Shown piece by piece: positions 6,744-13,311 of a DNA stretch of 64,000 nucleotides. Each line of letters opens with the position of its first letter. The first letter of the stretch is position 1. Below the pieces are notes generated by a model that had not been told where the DNA came from, did not search any database, and saw only the letters and a program-made list of their open reading frames with translations. The position numbers were made by a program, and so were the translations under genes. The DNA is from an uncultured bacterium (GTDB lineage Bacteria; Edwardsbacteria; AC1; EtOH8): NCBI GenBank assembly GCA_937863685.1, contig CALMGM010000004.1:1-64000 (forward strand), in the 5' to 3' direction.

Positions 6744-8522
6744 TTATATCGTCTTGATGTGCAGTTCCTTCAACTGACGCTCATCCACCTCCGAGGGGCT
6801 GCCCTCCATCAGGCCGCTGCCCGAGGTGGTCTTGGGAAAGGCGATCACGTCGCGGATGTTGTCGGTGCCGCAAAGCAGCATGATCCAGCGGTCCAAGCCG
6901 GGTGCCACCCCGCCGTGCGGCGGCGCGCCGTATTCGAATGCCTCCAGCATGAATCCGAATTTCTTCTGGGCCTCTTCCGGCAAAAGTCCGATCACTTTCA
7001 TCACCCGCTCCTGGATATCGCGGCGGTGGATACGAATGGAACCAGAGGCCATCTCGTAACCGTTGGCCACCAGGTCGTAAAGCTGACCCAACACCTTGCC
7101 CGGATCGCTTTCCAGGTACTGCAGATGTTCCTCTTTGGGCATGCTGAATATATGATGCTCGGCCTCCCAGTGTTTTTCTTCCTCGTTGTAATGGAACATC
7201 GGGAAATCGTTGATCCAGGCAAAAGCGAACCTGTTCTTGGGGATCATATCCAGACGCTTGGCGCATTCCACCCTGAGCGCCCCCAAAGCGGCGGCAACGA
7301 TTGACGGTTTGTCGGCCACGAACAGCAAGATGTCCCCGTCCTGGGCAGACATGGCTTGCATAAGTTCCTTGCCCAACTCTCCGATGAAGAATTTTGCGAT
7401 GGGCCCTTCAAGTGTCTCTCCGGAAATTTTGGCCCAGGCCAGCCCCTTGGCGCCGTATATTTTTACGAACTCTGTCAGCCCGTCGATATCCTTGCGGGAC
7501 CATTTCCCCCCGCCCGGCACGCAGATGCCCTTCACCTGCCCCTTGTTCTCGATCCCCTGGCGGAAGACGGCAAATTCCGATCTGGACGCCATCTCCGAGA
7601 TATCGCACAATTCCAATCCGAAACGCAGGTCCGGCTTATCCGACCCGAAGCGTCGCATGGATTCGGCATAGGCCAGCCTGGGGAAAGGCGTCACGATCTC
7701 CACTCCGGCCGCCTCTTTGAATGTCTCCTTGATCATGCCCTCAATCAGGGCATATATCCCCTCCTCGGTGGCATAAGCCATTTCGATGTCTATCTGGGTG
7801 AATTCCGGCTGGCGGTCGGCCCTAAGATCCTCGTCCCGCAAACAGCGAGCGATCTGGAAATACTTGTCGAAGCCGGCCACCATCAGTATCTGCTTGTAAA
7901 TCTGCGGGGATTGCGGCAGGGCGTAGAATTTTCCCGGCTGGACCCGGCAGGGCACCAGATAATCGCGGGCACCTTCCGGAGTACTCTTGGCGAACAACGG
8001 GGTCTCGATCTCTAAAAATCCCTGCAAGGAAAGATAATTCCTGACCGCCAGCACAAATTTGTGGCGTAGCTCGAAGATCCTGGACAGGGGGGATCTTCTT
8101 AGATCCAGATACCGGTATTTTAGACGCAATTCCTCGGAGGCGGTGGTCTGGTCCTCTATCACGAACGGCGGAACGGCCGAACTGTTGAGCAGTTTGACCT
8201 CGCCTGCCAGCACTTCTATCACCCCGGTGGCCATGCCGGGATTGGTCTGCCCCTGGGGCCGGTTGCGCACCGTGCCCCTGACCGCGATCACGTATTCGGA
8301 TTTGAGGTCCTTGGCGGTCTCGGCCAGTTCGGCGCTCTGGGCCGGATCGAACACCACCTGGGTGATGCCGTAGCGGTCCCGCAGGTTGATGAATATCAGC
8401 CCGCCGTGGTTGCGGCTGCGGTGTACCCAGCCGCAGAGAACGGCCTGCTGGCCGATATGTTCGGAACGAAGTTCCCCGCAGGTATGGCTGCGTTCCCAGT
8501 TGCCTAAGGTTTCAAGTTTCAT
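6744..8522 (-). CDS. aspS: Aspartate--tRNA ligase
   Basis: A 592-residue bacterial-type AspRS, the normal length with the GAD insertion. An N-terminal OB-fold binds the anticodon (residues about 15-110, GWVHRSRNHGGLIFINLRDR). Class II motif 2 is QIARCLRDEDLRADRQPEFT (about 223-242) and motif 3 is GAPPHGGVAPGLDRW near the C-terminus. It charges tRNA-Asp, and a tRNA-Asp(GTC) gene lies at 54164-54242. Whether it is discriminating or also acts on tRNA-Asn cannot be judged here. The ATG at 8520-8522 follows a gap with a strong hairpin (8558-8593). Confidence 0.96.
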   Translation of the reverse strand: MKLETLGNWERSHTCGELRSEHIGQQAVLCGWVHRSRNHGGLIFINLRDRYGITQVVFDPAQSAELAETAKDLKSEYVIAVRGTVRNRPQGQTNPGMATGVIEVLAGEVKLLNSSAVPPFVIEDQTTASEELRLKYRYLDLRRSPLSRIFELRHKFVLAVRNYLSLQGFLEIETPLFAKSTPEGARDYLVPCRVQPGKFYALPQSPQIYKQILMVAGFDKYFQIARCLRDEDLRADRQPEFTQIDIEMAYATEEGIYALIEGMIKETFKEAAGVEIVTPFPRLAYAESMRRFGSDKPDLRFGLELCDISEMASRSEFAVFRQGIENKGQVKGICVPGGGKWSRKDIDGLTEFVKIYGAKGLAWAKISGETLEGPIAKFFIGELGKELMQAMSAQDGDILLFVADKPSIVAAALGALRVECAKRLDMIPKNRFAFAWINDFPMFHYNEEEKHWEAEHHIFSMPKEEHLQYLESDPGKVLGQLYDLVANGYEMASGSIRIHRRDIQERVMKVIGLLPEEAQKKFGFMLEAFEYGAPPHGGVAPGLDRWIMLLCGTDNIRDVIAFPKTTSGSGLMEGSPSEVDERQLKELHIKTI

Positions 8523-8557
8523 AATGCCTGTAATATTATTATTGTATTGATCTAGTC

Positions 8558-8593
8558 ATTCTTAATCCAGATATTAAGGTCTGGGTTAAGAAT
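8558..8593 (-). terminator. Strong hairpin between the AhpD-like gene and aspS
   Basis: Arms at 8558-8571 and 8580-8593 pair over 14 bases with one G-T pair and an 8-base loop. The right arm touches the stop codon of the AhpD-like gene. There is no T-run on the minus strand, so it may be a weak terminator, an mRNA-end stabiliser or an aspS leader element. Confidence 0.5.
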
Positions 8594-8934
8594 CAGCCTA
8601 CCCCCTCGTCCCACATCTCATACGCCTTGCGGATATGCGGTATGGTGATCGACCCTCCCACCACCAGCGAGATGTTCATGATCTCGTCAAACTCCTTGGT
8701 TGTCACCCCCAGTTCCTTGCACTGCAGAACGTGGTAGGTGATACAGTCGTTGCAGCGCAACACCACCGAGGCGCACAGCCCCAGCATCTCCTTGGTCTTG
8801 GCCGGCAGGGCCCCATCCTGGTAGGCGGCGGTGTCCAGGTTGAAGAACCGCTTGATTCCGGTATTATCGGCCGTCAGTATCCGGTCGTTCATCTTGGACC
8901 GGTAGGAGTTGAATTGTTTTATCTTTTCTGACAT
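8593..8934 (-). CDS. AhpD-like / carboxymuconolactone decarboxylase family protein
   Basis: A 113-residue all-helical protein of the CMD/AhpD family. The redox-type motif is CNDCITYH (Cys61, Cys64, His68), the usual CxxC...H of alkylhydroperoxidase AhpD-like proteins, preceded by KTKEMLGLCASVVLR. Such proteins act as small disulfide reductases or in peroxide defence, but the substrate here is unknown. ATG at 8932-8934 is chosen because GGGAG sits 8 bases upstream; an in-frame start at 8961 would add nine residues not seen in the family. Confidence 0.85.
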   Translation of the reverse strand: MSEKIKQFNSYRSKMNDRILTADNTGIKRFFNLDTAAYQDGALPAKTKEMLGLCASVVLRCNDCITYHVLQCKELGVTTKEFDEIMNISLVVGGSITIPHIRKAYEMWDEGVG

Positions 8935-9067
8935 GCTTTTTCTCCCACTAAAGGACACCAAATTTCACAAAATATTATTTAGATTATTTCGTGTGTTTCG
9001 CGGGTCGTTACTAATCTTTCCCGCTAAAAACGCGAAAACTCATATAAGTTACTAATTTACGAACTCA

Positions 9068-9114
9068 TCCCCCGGCCCCTTCTCTTCGCAAGAGAAGGGG
9101 ATCAAGGGGTTGAG
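9068..9114. repeat. REP-like hairpin after hisS
   Basis: CCCCTTCTCTT (9076-9086) and AAGAGAAGGGG (9090-9100) form a perfect 11-bp stem with a CGC loop, flanked by CCCCGG and AAGGGG. It follows hisS and may end its transcript. It resembles the CCCTCTCC/GAGAGGG elements at 32-115 and 60748-60787. The rest of the 8935-9134 gap is AT-rich with no gene visible. Confidence 0.55.
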
Positions 9115-9134
9115 TTGTATATGTTTTCAAAGTA

Positions 9135-10394
9135 CTATTGCTTGGCCGTACCCAAGATCTTTTCAACCAATTCTCCCAGCGGCACCTCTGTCTGGCTATG
9201 GCCATCCATGTCCTTAATGGTCGCCACGCCTTTCTTGATCTCATCCTCGCCTAATATTATGACGTATCGGGCGTTAAGACGGTTGGCCTCGCGCACCTGG
9301 GCTTTAAGGCTGCGATCCAGCAGTTCCTGCTCGCAGAGACAACCCTTTAACCGCAATCGAGTGCAGATCTCCATTCCCCGGGCCTTGGCCTCATTGCCCA
9401 AAGTGGCGATGAAATAATCGGTCCTCTTTACTTCTGGGAATTTGACCCCCTGGTTCTTCATGGCCAGCAGATATCGCTCCAGGCCCGATCCGAAACCCAC
9501 CCCCGGAGTGGGATCGCCTCCCAGCTCCTCAACCAGTCCGTCGTAGCGCCCGCCGCCGCCCAGGGCATCTTGGGCTCCGAGATGTTCCGACACCACCTCG
9601 AATGCCGTCCGGGTGTAATAATCAAGGCCCCGCACCAGTTTCTTGTCCAGCGCAAATGGGATGCCGATGGTCTTCAGATCATTTTGCACCGACTGAAAAT
9701 GCCCTTTGCACTCCGGGCACAGGAACTGATCCATCTCAGGGGCGTCGTCGAACTTATGCTGATCTATCTTGCAGTCCAGCACCCTCAATGGATTCCGGGA
9801 GAACCGCTCATTGCAGAATTCGCAAAGGTCGGAAAGTTTAGGCTTAAGATATTCGACCAGTTTTTCACGATATTGCGGACGGCATTTCGGACAGCCCAAA
9901 GTATTAAGCCGCAATTTGAGCCCGGCCAATCCCAGTTCCTGCAGGGTGAAGAACAGCAGGGCTATCACTTCCACGTCGGCCTGGGGTGCGGCGCTGCCCA
10001 CTATCTCGGCCCCGAACTGGGTGTGCTGGCGCATCCGCCCGGCCTGCGGTCTTTCGTAGCGGAACATGGGCGCCAGGTAGTAGACCTTGGCCAGCGGGAT
10101 TTCCTTCAGCAGATTGTGCTCCAGCAGGGCCCGGACCACCGGCGGCGTCCCCTCGGGCCGCAGGGTGATGGAACGGTTACCCTTGTCGGTGAAGGTGTAC
10201 ATCTCCTTTTGGACGATGTCGGTGGTGTCGCCGGTGCCCTTGACGAACAGGGCGGTCTCCTCGAAGATGGGGGTGCGGATCTCCTTGAATCCGAACCGCT
10301 CCGCCTGGCGGCGGATCACCGATTCCACATACTGCCAGTCGGGCGATTCCCCGGGCAGCACATCGCTGGTGCCTTTGCTGGCTTGAAACTTCAT
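9135..10394 (-). CDS. hisS: Histidine--tRNA ligase
   Basis: A 419-residue class II HisRS of normal length. Seen: motif 1 region (FKEIRTPIFEETALFVKGTG), LRPEGTPPVVRALLEHNL, motif 2 PMFRYERPQAGRMRQHTQFG, the histidine-specific LVRGLDYYTRTAFEV, motif 3 around GFGSGLERYLLAM, and an anticodon-binding domain over the last 90 residues. A Cys cluster (CPKC, CEFC, CPEC between residues about 165 and 230) marks a zinc-ribbon-like insertion found in some bacterial HisRS. Its ATG overlaps the stop codon of the EIIA gene upstream by 4 bases (ATGA). Confidence 0.95.
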   Translation of the reverse strand: MKFQASKGTSDVLPGESPDWQYVESVIRRQAERFGFKEIRTPIFEETALFVKGTGDTTDIVQKEMYTFTDKGNRSITLRPEGTPPVVRALLEHNLLKEIPLAKVYYLAPMFRYERPQAGRMRQHTQFGAEIVGSAAPQADVEVIALLFFTLQELGLAGLKLRLNTLGCPKCRPQYREKLVEYLKPKLSDLCEFCNERFSRNPLRVLDCKIDQHKFDDAPEMDQFLCPECKGHFQSVQNDLKTIGIPFALDKKLVRGLDYYTRTAFEVVSEHLGAQDALGGGGRYDGLVEELGGDPTPGVGFGSGLERYLLAMKNQGVKFPEVKRTDYFIATLGNEAKARGMEICTRLRLKGCLCEQELLDRSLKAQVREANRLNARYVIILGEDEIKKGVATIKDMDGHSQTEVPLGELVEKILGTAKQ

Positions 10395-10861
10395 GCTTTG
10401 GCCTCTCCCTTTTCGGCTTCCAAAAAGATATCCATCACCTTCTGGGGATCGTCCGCCGCCAGCAGCCTGGCCCGGATGTCCTCGCGGTTAAGCAGGCGCG
10501 ACACCAGGGCCAGCGCCTTGACGTGATCGGCAATGATGCTCTGGGGCGTGGCGATGAAGAAGAATATCTGCACCGGCTGGCCGTCCAGCGAACCGAAATC
10601 TATTCTGTTCTGGCAGATGCCGAAGGCCCCGGCCATTTTTTTAAGGCCCTTGGTCCGCCCGTGGGGTATGGCCACCCCCTTGCCGATGCCGGTGGACATC
10701 AGGCCCTCGCGTTCCATGGCCGAGTCCAGCAGTTCCTGACCGTTGGCTATCAGCCCGTCCTTGGACATCAGATCTATCAATTCGGCGATGATGGCCTTTT
10801 TGTTCTGGCTGGACAGTGAAACGCAGATGCGTTGTTTATTTAAGATGTCTTCGATCTTCAT
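10391..10861 (-). CDS. PTS EIIA (nitrogen/fructose type) domain protein
   Basis: A 156-residue PtsN-like EIIA. The phosphorylation site is His67 in GKGVAIPHGRT. EIIA-Ntr proteins pass phosphate within the nitrogen PTS and often regulate other proteins by direct binding. No EI or NPr gene is in the window, so the phosphodonor is unknown. It is coupled to hisS (4-base overlap) and lies 56 bases after hypE. A second EIIA of this type is at 43746-44285. Confidence 0.88.
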   Translation of the reverse strand: MKIEDILNKQRICVSLSSQNKKAIIAELIDLMSKDGLIANGQELLDSAMEREGLMSTGIGKGVAIPHGRTKGLKKMAGAFGICQNRIDFGSLDGQPVQIFFFIATPQSIIADHVKALALVSRLLNREDIRARLLAADDPQKVMDIFLEAEKGEAKA

Positions 10862-10917
10862 GACAAAACTCCTTTATCGTGGCGTATTTTGTGCGATTGA
10901 TTGCATTATGGTTATTT

Positions 10918-11925
10918 TCAGCAGATCCTTGGCAGAGCCTCGCCCTCCAGCATCATCAACGGCCGTCTGCTGCCCAGAAAGGTGGTCAGCAGCACCTGGG
11001 GCTTGCCGGCTTCGACCTTTCCTATTATGGCCGCATTCTTGCCCAGCGAATCTTGGCGCATGGCTTTCAGGATGCCTTCGGCATCCCCGCCGGTCACGAT
11101 GGCGATCAGCTTGCCCTCGTTGGCCACATACAATGGGTCCAGGCCAAGCATCTCGCAGGCGCCTTTGACCTCCGGGTTGACCGGTATTTTGTCCTCTTCT
11201 ATGACAATTGTGATTTTGGACTGCAGAGCTATTTCGTTGAGGGTGGTGGCCAGGCCGCCCCGGGTGGGGTCGCGTAATACGTGGATGCTCCCGGCCTTCA
11301 GCAACGATGACACCAGCCCATTAAGGGGAGCCACATCGCTAAAAAGATTGCCGCTCAGGCCGAAATTGTTCCGGGCATTGATCACCGCCGCACCGTGGTC
11401 TCCCACCGAACCGCTGATTATCACCGCGTCCCCCGGTGCGGCTAAAGCCCCGGAGACATTGACACCCTCGGGTATCTCTCCCACACCGGCCGTGTTGATG
11501 AACAGGCCGTCACAGGCCCCCTTGTCCACCACCTTGGTGTCCCCGGTGACAATTGAAACACCGGTTTCCTTGGCGGCAGCCGACATAGAATCGACCACCT
11601 TCTCCAGGGTTTCAAGAGGAAGCCCCTCTTCGATGATAAAGCCAACCGAAAGGTATAGCGGCCTTGCCCCCTTCATGGCCAGGTCGTTGACCGTGCCGCA
11701 GACCGCCAGTCGCCCGATGTCCCCGCCCGGGAAGAACAGCGGCTTGACCACATAGCTATCGGTAGTGAATGCCATTCTGAATTCTGAATTCTGAATTCTG
11801 AATTCTACAGCGTCGTCCCCTTGCGTCAGCATAGCATTGGAGAAGCGGCTTTTGAAGACCTTCTCTATCAGCTCGTGGGAAAGACGCCCTCCGGAGCCGT
11901 GAGCCAGCAGTATTTTATTAGACAC
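10918..11925 (-). CDS. hypE: Hydrogenase maturation factor HypE
   Basis: A 335-residue AIR-synthase-fold protein that turns the carbamoyl group on its C-terminal Cys into the cyanide ligand of the [NiFe] site. The C-terminus is the required PRIC. Other marks are LAHGSGGR near the N-terminus, AFTTDSYVVKPLFFPGGDIG, and DPTRGGLATTLNEIA. The start is taken as GTG at 11923-11925 (VSNKILLAHGSGG) because the family starts there; the frame stays open to 12072 but overlaps hypD. No good ribosome site precedes it. Residues about 40-51 (EFRIQNSEFR) are encoded by four perfect ATTCTGA heptamers, an in-frame repeat insertion in a surface loop just before the AFTTDSYVV strand. Confidence 0.92.
   Translation of the reverse strand: MSNKILLAHGSGGRLSHELIEKVFKSRFSNAMLTQGDDAVEFRIQNSEFRMAFTTDSYVVKPLFFPGGDIGRLAVCGTVNDLAMKGARPLYLSVGFIIEEGLPLETLEKVVDSMSAAAKETGVSIVTGDTKVVDKGACDGLFINTAGVGEIPEGVNVSGALAAPGDAVIISGSVGDHGAAVINARNNFGLSGNLFSDVAPLNGLVSSLLKAGSIHVLRDPTRGGLATTLNEIALQSKITIVIEEDKIPVNPEVKGACEMLGLDPLYVANEGKLIAIVTGGDAEGILKAMRQDSLGKNAAIIGKVEAGKPQVLLTTFLGSRRPLMMLEGEALPRIC
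11774..11806. repeat. Heptamer array ATTCTGA inside hypE
   Basis: Four perfect tandem copies of ATTCTGA (11774-11801) and a partial fifth. Read in the hypE direction it has no stop codons; read in the other direction it would. Confidence 0.9.
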
Positions 11926-11930
11926 ACTCA

Positions 11931-11961
11931 AAATATTTGATATTTGATTATTTAATATTTT
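11931..11961. repeat. Degenerate heptamers at the hypD/hypE junction
   Basis: Units of the type CAAATAT / AAATAAT / AAATATT on the minus strand fill the gap between the hypD stop codon and the hypE start. They reach into the hypD stop and may explain the missing ribosome site of hypE. Confidence 0.5.
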
Positions 11962-13063
11962 AGTTCCCCGCCCCGTACTTGTACCAGGCCGCGCAGGCCC
12001 CCTCGGAGGACACCATGCACGGCCCCACCGGGCTCTCCGGCGTACATTTTTTCCCAAACATCGGGCATTCATCCGGCTGGTGCAGTCCCATCATCACCTG
12101 ACCGCAGATGCAGCCCTGGGGCTCGATTGCCGGCTCCACCTTGATGTCAAATCGTCTTGAAGCATCAAATGCGCTGTATTCTTCCCTGAAGCAAAGCCCG
12201 GTGTCAGGGATATTGCCGATGGCCCGCCACTCGGCGGTGCAGGCTTTGGTCACTTTATCCAGCATGGCCAGGGCATGGGGATTCCCGGCATCGGGCACGC
12301 CCCGGCGGTATTCCGTCTGCACCGTGAAAGCCAAGCCACCTTTTTTGTGGGCCCGGGTCTGTTCCAGAAGCATCACCAGCGATTCCAGAATGTCCAGCGG
12401 CTCGAACCCGGCGATGACACAGGGGATCTGGTATTGAGCCGGAATGAATTGATACGGCCGGACGCCGATGATGGCCGAAACATGGCCCGGGCAAAGGAAC
12501 CCGTCTATCTTGGTCTGGCCCGATTCCAGTATGGCCTTCAGGGCACGGGGCACGGTCTTGAAGGCCGGATAGACCGAAAAATTATCGATCCCCTTTTCTT
12601 TTGCCTCCAGCACCGTGGCGATGATGGTGGGCGAGGTGGTCTCGAAGCCCACTCCGGCAAAGACCACCTGCTTTTGCGGGTTCTCGGCCGCAATCTGAAG
12701 AGCGTCCAGCGGAGAGTACAATATCCTGACATCGGACCCCTGGGACTTGGCCTCCCGCAGGCTGCTGTGCGAACCCGGCACCCGGACCATGTCCCCGAAG
12801 GTGGTAAAGATAACGTCCTTCAGCCCGGCGATGGCTATCATCCTGTCTATGTCGGACAGGGCGGTGACGCACACCGGGCAACCAGGGCCCGACAGCAGCT
12901 TTATGGACTTGGGGATCAGCCCCCTGATGCCGAACTGGGAGATGGCCATGGTATGGGTGCCGCAGACCTCCATGAAGGCCGCCGAACCATCGCAAAGGGC
13001 TTCGATCCTCTTGACCAGCTTTGCGGCCACCGTCGGATCGCGGAATTTATCAAGATCCATCAT
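11960..13063 (-). CDS. hypD: Hydrogenase maturation factor HypD
   Basis: A 367-residue [4Fe-4S] scaffold that, with HypC, assembles the Fe(CN)2CO unit. Visible motifs: EVCGTHTMAI (CGTHT), GPGCPVCVT, the GFETTSP loop, and a C-terminal cysteine set (CICGQVMMG, CPMFGKKC, GPCMVSSEGAC) that ligates the cluster. ATG codons at 13061-13063 and 13058-13060 are both possible starts. It lies 12 bases after hypC. Confidence 0.95.
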   Translation of the reverse strand: MMDLDKFRDPTVAAKLVKRIEALCDGSAAFMEVCGTHTMAISQFGIRGLIPKSIKLLSGPGCPVCVTALSDIDRMIAIAGLKDVIFTTFGDMVRVPGSHSSLREAKSQGSDVRILYSPLDALQIAAENPQKQVVFAGVGFETTSPTIIATVLEAKEKGIDNFSVYPAFKTVPRALKAILESGQTKIDGFLCPGHVSAIIGVRPYQFIPAQYQIPCVIAGFEPLDILESLVMLLEQTRAHKKGGLAFTVQTEYRRGVPDAGNPHALAMLDKVTKACTAEWRAIGNIPDTGLCFREEYSAFDASRRFDIKVEPAIEPQGCICGQVMMGLHQPDECPMFGKKCTPESPVGPCMVSSEGACAAWYKYGAGN

Positions 13064-13075
13064 TGTTGGAGCCCG

Positions 13076-13297
13076 TCAGGATATAGTGATGCCGGTGTTT
13101 TCCAGCAGTTTGTAGGTCTCCTCCGCTTCATCCTGGTCGATCCGCTGGATGGCGAACCCGGCATGGACCAGCACGAACTCGCCCACCTTGGCATCGGGCA
13201 TCATGTGCAGGCCGATGCTGCGCTTAAGGCCCCGGATGTCCACCTCGGCCTTGGTGCCTTCGATGGTTTCAATCTTGGCTGGTATGGCTAAACACAT
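13076..13297 (-). CDS. hypC: Hydrogenase maturation chaperone HypC
   Basis: A 73-residue HypC/HupF chaperone starting MCLAIPAKI, with the essential N-terminal Cys2. It shuttles the iron moiety between HypD and the large subunit precursor. The OB-like core ends in GEFVLVHAGFAIQRID, typical of the family. It sits 14 bases after hypF and 12 before hypD. Confidence 0.95.
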   Translation of the reverse strand: MCLAIPAKIETIEGTKAEVDIRGLKRSIGLHMMPDAKVGEFVLVHAGFAIQRIDQDEAEETYKLLENTGITIS

Positions 13298-13311
13298 ATC
13301 ATATTCCCGTA

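Noticed and set aside
8523-8592. A T-box riboswitch ahead of aspS
   Set aside because: The region is too short. It has one hairpin and no T-box sequence or specifier loop.
11774-11806. A phase-variation switch by slippage of the heptamers
   Set aside because: A change of one unit would shift the frame, so switching is possible in principle. But the host genes are housekeeping or maturation enzymes, and nothing in one sequence shows length variation.
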